Assembly (NCBI RefSeq): GCF_900114455.1
Contig: NZ_FOTC01000002.1
Span: forward strand, 839,012 to 903,011
DNA from: Halogranum rubrum
GTDB taxonomy: Archaea; Halobacteriota; Halobacteria; Halobacteriales; Haloferacaceae
Reading direction: 5' to 3'
Length of the DNA: 64,000 nt
Shown piece after piece: positions 1-8,570 of this stretch; position 1 is the stretch's first letter; each line of letters opens with the position of its first letter. The notes under the pieces were generated by a model. It was not told where the DNA came from and made no database searches. It was given only the letters and a program-made list of their open reading frames with translations. The position numbers were made by a program, and so were the translations under genes.

Positions 1-633
1 GCGTTCCTCGACGGCGTCGATGGCCGCGGCGTATTGCACCTTCGAGAGGTCCGGACAGACGGCGATGATGTTGTCGCCGCCGACGAAGAAAGAGAGCGCG
101 CCGTGTTCTTCGCGCATGTAACGCATCAGTGCCGCGTAGCCCTGTTCGATTTGGATGAACGTGTCGAACTCGTTGAGGCGGTCGGTGTACTTGCCGGTGG
201 CGTCGTCGACGTCGAAGTGTGCGATATGCAAGTCGTCGTCTGCGCGCCCGGCGTGGAAGTCGCCCGCGAGCACCTCGCGGCGTTCGCTGTCCTGTGCGCT
301 TCCCGCGGCTTGGACGTAGGCCGTCGCGGTTTCGAGTGCCTCGACGGGGACGTCGTCGACGCCGACGCCGAGACTCAGCGTGACCGGGTACCGGTTGCCG
401 ACCGACTCCTGCAGGAGTTCGTGGTCCGTCTGGTCGAGGCCGTTCGTGACGGCGACCATGTTGTCGAAGCGGGTGAAGAAGACGTACCCGCCGCGGCCGC
501 CGACGAACTGCGCGAGGTCCGCGAAGAGTCGCGACTGGAGCGTCTGGAGGTCCATCTCTCTCCGTGGCTCCGGCGTGACCGTCCACGGGCCGTAGTTGTC
601 GATTTGGATGTGCGTCAGCTGCGTGTTCGTCAC
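1..633 (-). CDS. gch3: GTP cyclohydrolase III (3' end outside the window)
   Basis: Reads into the window edge, so the last few dozen residues are missing. GTP cyclohydrolase III opens the GTP ring to a formylaminopyrimidine, the archaeal entry to riboflavin and F420 precursors, in the cytosol. The visible 211 codons start with a peptide resembling the family N-terminus (TQLTHIQIDNYGPWTVTPEP). They go on to GGRGGYVFFTRFDNM, a first nucleotide-cyclase-like half, and SLGVGVDDVPVEAL, then the second half with FFVGGDNIIAVCP. The start is taken as the GTG at 633 because the family N-terminus follows it directly. A TATA-like AATATCC lies about 25 bases upstream (around 655-662), fitting leaderless transcription. 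The gene is divergent from the HAD hydrolase gene. Confidence 0.85.
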   Translation of the reverse strand, partial: MTNTQLTHIQIDNYGPWTVTPEPRREMDLQTLQSRLFADLAQFVGGRGGYVFFTRFDNMVAVTNGLDQTDHELLQESVGNRYPVTLSLGVGVDDVPVEALETATAYVQAAGSAQDSERREVLAGDFHAGRADDDLHIAHFDVDDATGKYTDRLNEFDTFIQIEQGYAALMRYMREEHGALSFFVGGDNIIAVCPDLSKVQYAAAIDAVEER

Positions 634-718
634 TACAACCCCCTCAGGGTCGTGGGATATTCGTTCTTTGGTTCGTCGGACCGAGCGTTTCAACTCACCG
701 CGCTCCCTACCCCCGGCA

Positions 719-1504
719 ATGACCTACCGTGGTGCAGTGTTGGATGTCGACGGCACAGTCGTCCGCGGTGACACGCCGATTCCCGGCGCGCGAGACGCTC
801 TCGACGCGCTCGACGACGCCGGTATCAGGCGGCTCTTCCTCTCGAACAACCCGACGAAAGCGCCCCGGGCCTACGTCGACCGGTTCGAGCGGGCGGGGTT
901 CGCCGTCGACGCCGACGAGGTGATGACATCCGGGACGGTCACGGTGTCGTACCTCGCCGAACACCACGCCACTGACGACCTGTTCGTCGTCGGCGAGTCG
1001 GGATTCTGCACTCAACTCGACGAGGAAGGGCTGACCGTCGTCGACGACCCGAACGACGCCGAGACAGTCGTCGTCTCCATCGACCGGGAGTTCACCTACG
1101 ACCGTCTGACGCAAGCGCTCCACGCACTCGACGGCGACGTGCCCTTCGTCGGCACCGACCCAGACGTGACCATCCCAACCGACGAGGGGTTGGTCCCCGG
1201 GTCGGGGGCCATCATCCGCGCCGTCGCGGGCGTCGCCGAACGCGACCCGAACCGAATTCTCGGTAAGCCAGACGAGTACGCCCAACAACTCGCACTCGAC
1301 TATCTCGGCGTCCCCGCCGAGGACTGTCTCGTCGTCGGTGACCGCTTGAACACGGATATCGCACTCGGCGCTCGTGCGGGGATGACGACGGTCCTCGTCC
1401 GAACGGGCGTCACCGACCAAGACACGCTGAACGACTCGGACGTCGAACCCGACTACGTGCTGGACTCCATCGCCGACATCGGTCGAGTGTTGAACGACTC
1501 CTGA
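719..1504 (+). CDS. HAD-superfamily IIA phosphatase (NagD-like)
   Basis: 261 residues. The haloacid dehalogenase motifs are in order. Motif I is LDVDGTVVRGD near residue 7, with the nucleophile and acid/base aspartates. Motif II is FLSNNPTKAPR. The motif III lysine is in LGKPDEYAQ. The motif IV acids are in VVGDRLNTDIALGARAGM. The cap between motifs II and III is the type IIA form found in NagD, 4-nitrophenyl phosphatases and phosphoglycolate phosphatases. Substrate cannot be read from sequence; a sugar phosphate, nucleotide or glycolate phosphate is likely. The ATG at 719 directly precedes motif I; longer in-frame starts upstream would run into the divergent promoter and gch3. Confidence 0.85.
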   Translation: MTYRGAVLDVDGTVVRGDTPIPGARDALDALDDAGIRRLFLSNNPTKAPRAYVDRFERAGFAVDADEVMTSGTVTVSYLAEHHATDDLFVVGESGFCTQLDEEGLTVVDDPNDAETVVVSIDREFTYDRLTQALHALDGDVPFVGTDPDVTIPTDEGLVPGSGAIIRAVAGVAERDPNRILGKPDEYAQQLALDYLGVPAEDCLVVGDRLNTDIALGARAGMTTVLVRTGVTDQDTLNDSDVEPDYVLDSIADIGRVLNDS

Positions 1505-1543
1505 CGAACCGTTATAGTCTCTGAGCGAGACGTAGTAGCTGCT

Positions 1544-2137
1544 ATGCCCGGAAAGAAGATTCTCATGATCGTCGGCGACTTCGGTGAAGACTACGAGATT
1601 ATGGTGCCGTTCCAAGCGCTCCAGATGGTCGGCCACGAGGTTCACGCCGTCTGTCCCGAGCGCGAGGAGGGTGACGTGGTGAAGACGGCTATCCACGACT
1701 TCCGCGGCGACCAGACCTATCTCGAAACACGCGGCCACAACTTCGAACTCACGGCGACGTTCGACGACGTAGACCCCGCTGACTACGACGCGCTGGTCGT
1801 CCCCGGTGGCCGCGCCCCGGAGTACCTCCGTACGTACGACGCCGTTCTCGACGCTGTCCGGCACTTCTTCGACGAAGGGAAGCCGGTCGCGTCCATCTGT
1901 CACGGACCACAGATTCTCGCCGCTGCGGGCGTCCTCGACGGCTACGAGATGACCGCCTATCCGGCCGTGCAGGCCGAAGTCGAAGCCGCTGGCTGTTCGT
2001 GGGTCGACGAAGTCACGACGGACAAGAACCTCGTGACGGGACAGGCGTGGCCTGACCACCCCGAGTGGCTGGCGCAGTTCCTCGACCTGCTCGGCACCGA
2101 GATTCAGCACGGACAGGCCGCACCGGCGGACGACTGA
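1544..2137 (+). CDS. DJ-1/PfpI family protein
   Basis: 197 residues, single DJ-1/PfpI (class I glutamine amidotransferase-like) domain. The nucleophile elbow is SICHGPQIL with Cys119. An upstream acidic residue in GDFGEDYE and the VVPGGRAPEYLR loop complete the usual pocket. Relatives act as glyoxalase III/deglycases, chaperones or intracellular proteases; this one resembles the long form with VKTAIHDF and LETRGHNF segments. It starts 39 bases after the HAD gene, so co-transcription is possible, although a separate promoter (GTTATAGT near 1511) lies about 26 bases before the ATG. The exact reaction is inference. Confidence 0.85.
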   Translation: MPGKKILMIVGDFGEDYEIMVPFQALQMVGHEVHAVCPEREEGDVVKTAIHDFRGDQTYLETRGHNFELTATFDDVDPADYDALVVPGGRAPEYLRTYDAVLDAVRHFFDEGKPVASICHGPQILAAAGVLDGYEMTAYPAVQAEVEAAGCSWVDEVTTDKNLVTGQAWPDHPEWLAQFLDLLGTEIQHGQAAPADD

Positions 2138-2166
2138 ACGTCGCCCGCTCGCACGTCTCTCGACCG

Positions 2167-3297
2167 CTATTCGACGTCGAACCGAAGCAGTGCACCGACG
2201 CCGTCGAACGCCTCTTGGAGGCGCTCCGAGCGGTCGAGCGACTCGGGGACGACGACGCACGTCCCGCCCTCTTCTTCGACCCGCGCTCGGAGCGTCTGGA
2301 CGTCCTCGGCGGGTAGTGAGTCGGCGAGCAGCAGCGTCTCGACGGCCCCGTACTCCAGCGCCTCGTCGACGTCCTCGCGGCCGCCGACCGCCGACTCGTC
2401 GTCGTCGGCGAGTGCCTGGAAGAACCGGTCGAGCGTCTCGCGTGCGTCACTGCCGTCGAGTGCGCCCGCGTCTTCGGCCGCGTCGACGAGTTGTCGGAGT
2501 CCGGTCTCGGAACTGTACTCTACGTTGAAGGTGCCGAGGGTCGCGTCCGCGAGGCGCTCGGGGAGATGACCACCGTTCTCGAACTGCTCGACCGTGACCT
2601 CGCTCCCACCGACCAGTAGGCCCGCGACCGAGACGTCGCCGTGTGCGGGTGCGTCGGTGTCGGTGTCGGGGTCGGACTCTCCGGTCGTCGGGTTCAGGAA
2701 CGCTCGTTCGAGACTCTCGCCGACGCTGTCGAAGAACTCGGCTTTCCGCTCTTGGCTCCGGCCCTCGAAGCGGTCTTCCTTTCCACCTTCGGCCGCCTGT
2801 TTGCTCGGGACGTCGCTCTCGATAGTCTCGATTCGCTCGATGGTCTCGCCGTCGTAGCGGCCGACCACCGCGTTCTCGCGGGCGACGACGACGAGTCCGT
2901 ACGTGTCCGTCCCGCTCGTACTGGCTTCGAGCGGCGCGGTGTCGAACTCGTTTGCGTACCCGTAGGTCGTCTCGGTGACCGGGTCCGGCAGGTCGTCGAA
3001 GACCTTCGTGACGAGGTCACCGTCGACGACGCCAGCGTACGCGACGAGACCGTTCTCGGGGGTCTCCTCGTAGTCGTGGAGGATTCGCCGTGTCTCCTCC
3101 ATCGCTTGCTTGAGCGGTTTCTGGACCTCCTCTCGCTCGTTCAGATACTCGGCCTCTGCGTGGTCCTCCTCGACGCGGCCACGCACCGCCTCTAGTGACT
3201 CGTCCGGTGCAATCGCGACCGTGACGAGTTGGTCGTCGTTCGCTTCCGCGTTCGCTACCGTCTCGATGTCCTCGGATAGGCTCTGTTGGGTAGACAT
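2167..3297 (-). CDS. Release-factor-like (Vms1/eRF1-type) protein with GGK in place of GGQ
   Basis: 376 residues, acidic. The order of conserved blocks matches the aRF1/Vms1 superfamily: an N-terminal alpha/beta region, then a central domain with VVVARENAVVGRYDGE (about 136-151). That leads to a glycine loop, GGKEDRFEGRSQERKAEFF (171-189), and a C-terminal Rossmann-like domain ending in LLADSLPAEDVQTLR. Canonical release factors have GGQ followed by SxxRF in this loop, and the Gln triggers peptidyl-tRNA hydrolysis. Here residue 173 is Lys. The protein may be a ribosome-rescue or tRNA-cleaving paralogue, or may have lost hydrolysis. The bona fide aRF1 is not in this window. The role is inferred from family likeness. 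Confidence 0.7.
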   Translation of the reverse strand: MSTQQSLSEDIETVANAEANDDQLVTVAIAPDESLEAVRGRVEEDHAEAEYLNEREEVQKPLKQAMEETRRILHDYEETPENGLVAYAGVVDGDLVTKVFDDLPDPVTETTYGYANEFDTAPLEASTSGTDTYGLVVVARENAVVGRYDGETIERIETIESDVPSKQAAEGGKEDRFEGRSQERKAEFFDSVGESLERAFLNPTTGESDPDTDTDAPAHGDVSVAGLLVGGSEVTVEQFENGGHLPERLADATLGTFNVEYSSETGLRQLVDAAEDAGALDGSDARETLDRFFQALADDDESAVGGREDVDEALEYGAVETLLLADSLPAEDVQTLRARVEEEGGTCVVVPESLDRSERLQEAFDGVGALLRFDVE

Positions 3298-3365
3298 AAG
3301 ACGAAATCACCAGTTGGTCTCCCGCCGCTGGACGGAACGCGGGGGGACGGTCCCGGCTACTCGCG

Positions 3366-3388
3366 GGCGATAAAAATGTCTTATCGCC
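3366..3388. promoter_or_regulatory. Inverted repeat upstream of the release-factor-like gene
   Basis: A perfect 8-base inverted repeat, GGCGATAA / TTATCGCC, with a 7-base AT-rich spacer. On the minus strand it contains a TATA-like run (ATTTTTATCG) and lies about 70-90 bases before the start of the gene ending at 3297. It could be an operator over a promoter, or a small hairpin. Confidence 0.4.
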
Positions 3389-3513
3389 GAAGGGGTACGA
3401 GACACCCGAGAGCGGCACTGTGTGGTGCTCACACGGCACATTCGACTCCTCTCTCGAACACATAGGAAAACCCGAGTGTTCTCCCCAGATACCAATCACG
3501 TGTCTGACGAGGA

Positions 3514-3521
3514 TATTTATA
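3514..3521 (+). promoter_or_regulatory. TATA box of the small gene at 3543
   Basis: TATTTATA, 22 bases before the ATG at 3543. This is the spacing of a leaderless haloarchaeal transcript and supports the small gene that follows. Confidence 0.6.
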
Positions 3522-3542
3522 CTCCCCCTCTAATGGCGTGGT

Positions 3543-3671
3543 ATGGAAGAACGTGACACGCCGTACACCTTCCGCGACGAGGTGGCACAGCCACCGACCT
3601 ACGACCGCGAAGAACGCGAAGTCGTCATCGTCGACGGAGAGGCCATGACATACCGAAGTTACCGACGATAG
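3543..3671 (+). CDS. Small acidic protein of unknown function
   Basis: 42 residues, beginning MEERDTPYTFRDEV and ending MTYRSYRR. I recognise no domain. Support for it being real: an ATG 22 bases after a clean TATA box, strong G/C third positions across the frame, and a charged, acidic then basic composition typical of haloarchaeal micro-proteins. It stands alone between the release-factor-like gene (divergent) and an OsmC gene (convergent). No function is proposed. Confidence 0.6.
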   Translation: MEERDTPYTFRDEVAQPPTYDREEREVVIVDGEAMTYRSYRR

Positions 3672-3733
3672 CGTTGTTTTTGGGCGTCGCTCCGGGTGCG
3701 AGCGACAGCCAAAAAAGTTGCTCCGAGTTCGAC

Positions 3734-4132
3734 TTAGAACGCGCCGCCGTGGACCGTGATGTCCGCGTGGAGGCCCTCGCGGAGTGCGCTGTGGACGTGA
3801 CAGATGTCCTCTGCGCGCTCGACGATCTCGTCGAGTTCGTCGTCCGAGAGGTCGGCCTCGACGTGAATGTCGAAGCGAATCGCCGTGAGGTCGTCGTCCT
3901 CGTCGAGGTCCGCGCTGGAGTCGATCTGAATCTTGCCGAGGTCCTCTTCACCGCGCTGTTGGCCGCCGACGCGGAACGCAGGCAGGAAACAGGACGCGTA
4001 GGTCGCGACGAGCGCGGAGTTCGGGTCCGGCCCGGTCTCGCCTGTCGCGTCGATCGACATGTCGAAGTCGCCGACTTGGCTGGAACATCCGTACCCTTCT
4101 TCGCTGACAGTGGTGGTCTCGATGTCGCTCAT
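3734..4132 (-). CDS. OsmC/Ohr family peroxiredoxin-like protein
   Basis: 132 residues with the two OsmC cysteines: Cys48 in ATYASCFLPAF and Cys111 in AEDICHVHSALREG. Family members reduce organic hydroperoxides through these thiols in the cytosol. The frame extends 18 codons further upstream. The ATG at 4132 is preferred because the OsmC-like MSDIETTTV follows it, and a TATA-like TTTAGTA on the minus strand sits about 30 bases before it. The general redox role is well supported; OsmC versus Ohr specificity is not decided. Confidence 0.85.
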   Translation of the reverse strand: MSDIETTTVSEEGYGCSSQVGDFDMSIDATGETGPDPNSALVATYASCFLPAFRVGGQQRGEEDLGKIQIDSSADLDEDDDLTAIRFDIHVEADLSDDELDEIVERAEDICHVHSALREGLHADITVHGGAF

Positions 4133-4245
4133 TGCAACCGGAACGTTGTCTGCGACGGTACTAAAGGTAACCCAAACGTGGTCCATCAGTACGCCTCGAC
4201 AGTCGAGAAAAATCGAGCGACGCGTTCGCCGTCAGCTATCCTCAG

Positions 4246-4971
4246 TTACTCCAGCGTGAACGTCTCGTCGCCGTCCAGCACGTGGAGTTCGCCGCCAGCA
4301 CCTGCGGCGTCCAGTTCGCGTTCGAAGTCGTCCATCTCGATTTCGATGGGCGGGAACGTGTCGTAGTGCATCGGGAAGACGTGGTCCAGGTCGAGCCAAT
4401 CGGCGGCGATGGCGGCCTGCCACGGACCCATCGTGAAGTGGTCACCGACCGGCAGTGCGGCGGCGTCGGGTTCGAGGTACGGGCCGATGACGTCGCGCAT
4501 CTCGGGCATGAGGCCGGTGTCGCCGGCGTGGTAGAACGTGTTCGACTCCTCGTCGGACACCTGCGTCGGCTTGGTATCACTGATAATGAAGCCAGCAGGC
4601 ATCCCGGCGCTCACGTCTGGGTCGTTCATGATGCCGTTGGAGTGGTCCGCGCGGTGCATGGTGACGTAGGCGTCGCCGCACTCGACGGTGCCGCCGAGAT
4701 TCATCCCCATGCCGCCGACGGCGTCCTCGAAGCCCCAGTTCTCCTGCGCGTAGTTCACGAGTTCGGGCGTCGCCACGAGCGTCGCGTCGGAGAACTCCGC
4801 GGCGTGCGCGACGTGGTCCTGATGACCGTGTGTGAGAAGCACGTAGTCCGGGTCGTCGACGTCGCTCGGTTCCTTCGACGTCTGCGGGTTGTCGAAGAAC
4901 GGGTCGATGAGGAGCGACGTCTCGCCGACGGTGACGTACCACGTAGAGTGACCGTACCAGGTGAGTTCCAT
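4246..4971 (-). CDS. Metallo-beta-lactamase-fold hydrolase (UPF0173 type)
   Basis: 241 residues. It begins [13 protein letters not shown], the typical start of the UPF0173/YtkL group of metal-dependent hydrolases. The metal motif is [10 protein letters not shown], with further ligand blocks [13 protein letters not shown] and FPMHYDTFP. The two-metal active site is complete. Substrate is unknown; relatives are annotated as L-ascorbate-6-phosphate lactonase-like or general metal-dependent hydrolases. The ATG at 4971 is chosen over one 51 bases upstream because the upstream residues are unlike the family. Confidence 0.85.
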   Translation of the reverse strand: MELTWYGHSTWYVTVGETSLLIDPFFDNPQTSKEPSDVDDPDYVLLTHGHQDHVAHAAEFSDATLVATPELVNYAQENWGFEDAVGGMGMNLGGTVECGDAYVTMHRADHSNGIMNDPDVSAGMPAGFIISDTKPTQVSDEESNTFYHAGDTGLMPEMRDVIGPYLEPDAAALPVGDHFTMGPWQAAIAADWLDLDHVFPMHYDTFPPIEIEMDDFERELDAAGAGGELHVLDGDETFTLE

Positions 4972-5046
4972 GGTTCGTTCGCCAGTAATCACGGAATCCA
5001 CATAAAAGATGGCCAGCGGCACAGTACTGCCGGGAGTCGAATCTTC

Positions 5047-5370
5047 CTACGAGGGGTTCTCGTCGGTGATTTCGATGAGTTCGACGTTCTCGACGTACGT
5101 CGTCTCGCCGTCGACACGGAGTTGAATCGTCTCGCCCGGCAGGTCGTCCGGTTCCTCGACGTCCGCCGGGACGGACACGCGCGTGACGCCCTCGTACGTC
5201 GTCGGCTTCCGAAAGACGGTCCGGTCGCCGTAGTCGATACGCTCCCACTCGTCGACGGCGAGTTCTTCGGTGTCGAAGTACTCTCCAGCCGAGACGTCGA
5301 CGGACGGGCCGTCCTCTCCGACCGTCTCGTCGGCGTCGTTTTCGCGGTACTGATGCAGATAGACCAGCAT
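5047..5370 (-). CDS. Conserved-looking acidic protein of unknown function
   Basis: 107 residues starting MLVYLHQYRENDADE. No catalytic motif, membrane segment or signal peptide is visible. The C-terminal half (GVTRVSVPADVEE ... IQLRVDGETTYVENVELIEI) looks like beta strands of a small domain. Codon use is typical of the genome. It lies upstream of and on the same strand as the MBL hydrolase gene, with 75 bases between them, so they may share a transcript. I do not recognise the family. Confidence 0.55.
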   Translation of the reverse strand: MLVYLHQYRENDADETVGEDGPSVDVSAGEYFDTEELAVDEWERIDYGDRTVFRKPTTYEGVTRVSVPADVEEPDDLPGETIQLRVDGETTYVENVELIEITDENPS

Positions 5371-5484
5371 ACTTGTTGAATAGTTGTCCGGTCGAATGAG
5401 GGTTCTGGCCACGTTACGCTTCGAGTCGAATCTCCGCTGAACCAACAATACAGCTACGTTCGCTCACCGCGAACGGTCTCCACG

Positions 5485-6609
5485 ATGTACTCGTTCACCG
5501 ACGACGCGGTGGGTCCATTGCGGATGCGGTCACAACGTCTCCACCCGGCGACCACGGTGACAGCCGTCTCCGACGCCGCCGAAGCGCTCTGCGGCGTGCA
5601 AGCACAGGAGACGCGGTCGGCGATGCTCTCGGTTCGTGCTCGGACCGCTGGCCTCGTCGCCAGCGACGTCGAAGCGTCGCTCCACGAGGAGCGGACGATA
5701 GTTCGGACGTGGAGTATGCGAGGGACGCTCCACCTCGTCGCCCGCGACGACCTGTCGTGGCTTCTCTCGCTGTTCGGACCGCACTTCGCCCCGCGAGGCC
5801 CGGAGCCGAAACAACTCGCGGAGGTGGGGTTCGACGAGGCGGAACTGGAGCGGACGATGGACGCGATTCGGCGGGTTCTCGACGACGAGGGGCCGCTCAC
5901 CCGGGACGAACTCGCCGCTCGACTCCGTGAGTCGGGTGTCGACGTCGACCCGACGAGTCGCACGCCGAACTTCCTGATTCGGCAGGCAGCCCTCCGCGGG
6001 GTCCTCTGTGAAGTCGCACCCAAGGCAGGCGATATCGCCTACGACGTCGTAGCGGAGTGGGTCTCGTCGCCGGCGCCACCGGACAGAGACGTCGCGCTAG
6101 CTACGCTCGCACGACGGTATCTGTCGGCGTATCAACCGACGACGCTGGACGACTTTGCGTACTGGTCGGGCCTCCCCAAACGGGACGTCCGAGCCGGGTG
6201 GGAGTCGATTGCCGACGAGCGGAGCGACGTCACGTTCGGCGAACGAACGCTGTCGATGCGCACCGCCGACGTTCCGGATACCGACCCGACCCAATCAAAG
6301 ACGACCGTTCGGTTTCTCCCCGGCTACGACACCTATCTACTCGGCTACCGACCGGAGAACCGTCCGGTCCCGACGGCGTTTCACACGCAAGTCTGGCCGG
6401 GTGCGGGCATCATTCGCCCGACAGTCGTCGTCGACGGTGCCGTCGTCGCGACGTGGACGTTGGACAAGAGTGCCTCACCAGTGGTCGGCGTTCGGCCGTT
6501 CGAACCGCTCGACGACGCGATAGTCGTCGGACTGGAGACCGAAGCGGCCGACCTCGGTCGGTTTCTCGGTCTCGACGTGGAACCGAAACTCATCGTCGAA
6601 GCGGATTAA
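5485..6609 (+). CDS. AlkZ-like winged-helix DNA-binding protein
   Basis: 374 residues. N-terminal repeats of winged-helix type match the HTH_42/AlkZ superfamily, which includes bacterial DNA glycosylases that unhook interstrand crosslinks or excise bulky alkyl adducts. The blocks seen are LCGVQAQETRSAMLS with a QAQ at 39-41 (AlkZ enzymes use a QxQ catalytic motif), then TWSMRGTLHLV near residue 75, and a C-terminal LPGYDTYLLGYRPEN and FRPFEPLDD-like region. Length fits the family. A repair glycosylase role is plausible; the family also has members without known activity. It is divergent from the unknown gene at 5047-5370. Confidence 0.75.
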   Translation: MYSFTDDAVGPLRMRSQRLHPATTVTAVSDAAEALCGVQAQETRSAMLSVRARTAGLVASDVEASLHEERTIVRTWSMRGTLHLVARDDLSWLLSLFGPHFAPRGPEPKQLAEVGFDEAELERTMDAIRRVLDDEGPLTRDELAARLRESGVDVDPTSRTPNFLIRQAALRGVLCEVAPKAGDIAYDVVAEWVSSPAPPDRDVALATLARRYLSAYQPTTLDDFAYWSGLPKRDVRAGWESIADERSDVTFGERTLSMRTADVPDTDPTQSKTTVRFLPGYDTYLLGYRPENRPVPTAFHTQVWPGAGIIRPTVVVDGAVVATWTLDKSASPVVGVRPFEPLDDAIVVGLETEAADLGRFLGLDVEPKLIVEAD

Positions 6610-6683
6610 AACGTGACTCCGGTGACACCGTCCGAGTCGCCACAGTACCAAGGATTAAGCGATGTGAGAGACACACCCACGCT

Positions 6684-7415
6684 ATGCACCACGTTCGATT
6701 CCGTGACCCCGCAGGAGCGATTCGACAGGGCGAGTGGCACGACGACGCGATTACCTTCGGTGGCGAGCGCTACGACCACGACGAGGTCGACGTACTTCCG
6801 CCCGTCGAGCCCTCGAAAATCGTCTGTATCGGCCGCAACTACGCCGAACACGCCGCCGAGTTCGACAACGACGTCCCCGACCGACCGCTGCTCTTTCTCA
6901 AGCCGCCGAACACGCTGGCCGGTCACGGCGACACGGTGACGCTTCCGGCCGGGAAGGACCGAATCGACCACGAGGCCGAACTAGCCGTCGTCATCGACGA
7001 GCAGTGTCGCCACGTCGCCGCCGAGGACGCGATGGACGTGGTGCGAGGATTCACCTGTCTCAACGACGTCTCGAACCGCGACGACCAGAACGAGGAACAG
7101 AACTGGGTCCGCGGGAAGGCGTTCGACGGGTCCGCCCCCATCGGTCCGGTCGTCGCCGACCCCGAACACGTCCCCGACGACGCTGCAGTCCGTCTCCGCG
7201 TCAACGGCGAACTCCGACAGGAGGGAAGCAGAGACCAACTGTTCTTCGACGTACCGACGCTCATCGAGGAGATTACGACCTACCTGACGCTCGAACCAGG
7301 TGACGTTATCTCGACTGGCACGCCTGCGGGCGTCGGCCCGCTCGAAGACGGCGACCACGTCGAAGTCGAGATAGAAGGTGTCGGGACGTTAAAACACGGG
7401 GTCCGGATTCCGTAA
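6684..7415 (+). CDS. Fumarylacetoacetate hydrolase family protein
   Basis: 243 residues with the full C-terminal FAH fold. The substrate entry block is IVCIGRNYAEHAAEF, metal ligands lie in DHEAELAVVI, and then come FTCLNDVSNRDDQ, WVRGKAFDGSAPIGP and STGTPAGVGP. Enzymes of this group are oxaloacetate decarboxylase/tautomerases, acylpyruvases or 2-hydroxyhepta-2,4-diene-1,7-dioate isomerases that break C-C bonds in 2-oxo acids with Mg or Mn. Which one cannot be read here. The ATG at 6684 is supported by the TATA-like GATTAAGC about 24 bases before it. Confidence 0.85.
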   Translation: MHHVRFRDPAGAIRQGEWHDDAITFGGERYDHDEVDVLPPVEPSKIVCIGRNYAEHAAEFDNDVPDRPLLFLKPPNTLAGHGDTVTLPAGKDRIDHEAELAVVIDEQCRHVAAEDAMDVVRGFTCLNDVSNRDDQNEEQNWVRGKAFDGSAPIGPVVADPEHVPDDAAVRLRVNGELRQEGSRDQLFFDVPTLIEEITTYLTLEPGDVISTGTPAGVGPLEDGDHVEVEIEGVGTLKHGVRIP

Positions 7416-7460
7416 CCCGAGCGAGCAGGTCACAGAACGCCCCGAGCGGCCGTTTGCCCC

Positions 7461-8570
7461 TTACGGCGCAGAGTACTGGATACGAGGCTGAACGGGACGC
7501 AGGAAGTTGCCACCGTCTAGTGCCTCGACGTCGGCCCGGAGCCGCGCCGCACAGTCGAGTCGAAGCTGACGGGCCTCGTCGGGTTGGAGCGTACCCGGAC
7601 CCGAGAGTTGCGCCGACAGCGGGTCGTACTGTGCGGTGTCGAAGCCCATCGTCTTGAGGTACTCGCACACGCGAGTCGAGTCGAGTCCCCAGCGAATCGC
7701 CTCGTCGCTGAGCGACTGCAGTTCCTCGAACGGCGGGATTCGAATCTCGTCGTCCGACACCCCAGGGTCGCCGGTGACGACGGGTGTCGAGTCGGTGAGC
7801 GTCATCAGCCGGTCGACATCCTCGGCCAACTGCAGGAGCTGGCTCGGGAGTGCAGCGTCGGGCGCGCGCCACTCGACAGTGGGGAGTTCGTGTCGGAGTC
7901 TGACCGGTGCGAGCACCGTGTCCTCGGGGCAGAACGAGGCTCTGACCGTCGCCTCGTCGACGCCGCGGTCTGCGGCGATTCGGACGAACTCCTCGAAGTT
8001 CTCGTGGACCGTCTCGGTCCACGCGTCGACACTGTCGGGGTACGACCACAGGTCACAGAACGGGCGGAATCGCTCGCCGCACGCTCTCCGGTACGCCTGT
8101 GCACGAGCACAGTGAACCGTCCGCGACCCGCAGTAGTACGGCGAGGAACTGACCAGCGCAACCGTCGGGTCGAGCGCGGTCAGGAGGTCGAGTTGCCGCT
8201 TCACGTTCGTCTTCTCGAAGTGGATGTGCGTCCCGGCACAGTTCTTCGGGCTGGCGACGAACTCGCCGTAGATTTGCTCGTACAACTCCCCCCGGCTACT
8301 GGTCGCCGGCGAGTCGTGTTCCGTGAGCGGCGTCCCCAGCGGGACGAGGTACCGTCCGGTCGCTTCGGCCGCGTCGAGCACCGTCCGGAGCGTCTCTTGT
8401 AGTTCCCGCTTGAGCGCAGTTACGTCCTCGTGCGGTGAAGTCTTGATTTCGAGCAGCGGCCCGACGAACTCGGGCATTACGTGTTCGTGGACATCGACGA
8501 GGTCACGACCATCACAGAGTCGACCGGTCTCGTCGACGACCCAGTACTCCACCTCGAGTCCTAGTGTCAT
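7461..8570 (-). CDS. GCS2-family glutamate-cysteine ligase-like enzyme
   Basis: 369 residues beginning MTLGLEVEYWVVD. The LGLEVEYW start, LLEIKTSPHEDV, CAGTHIHFEKTNVKRQLDLL and PTVEWRAPDAALP blocks are those of the carboxylate-amine/glutamate-cysteine ligase family 2. Haloarchaea use gamma-glutamylcysteine as their main thiol, made by an enzyme of this family. This gene could be that ligase or a paralogue joining glutamate to another amine. It converges on the FAH-family gene. Confidence 0.75.
   Translation of the reverse strand: MTLGLEVEYWVVDETGRLCDGRDLVDVHEHVMPEFVGPLLEIKTSPHEDVTALKRELQETLRTVLDAAEATGRYLVPLGTPLTEHDSPATSSRGELYEQIYGEFVASPKNCAGTHIHFEKTNVKRQLDLLTALDPTVALVSSSPYYCGSRTVHCARAQAYRRACGERFRPFCDLWSYPDSVDAWTETVHENFEEFVRIAADRGVDEATVRASFCPEDTVLAPVRLRHELPTVEWRAPDAALPSQLLQLAEDVDRLMTLTDSTPVVTGDPGVSDDEIRIPPFEELQSLSDEAIRWGLDSTRVCEYLKTMGFDTAQYDPLSAQLSGPGTLQPDEARQLRLDCAARLRADVEALDGGNFLRPVQPRIQYSAP

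Noticed and set aside
707-2260. 517-codon minus-strand frame opposite the HAD and DJ-1 genes
   Set aside because: It spans two sense genes and their gap, and shows no domain; a GC-driven shadow.
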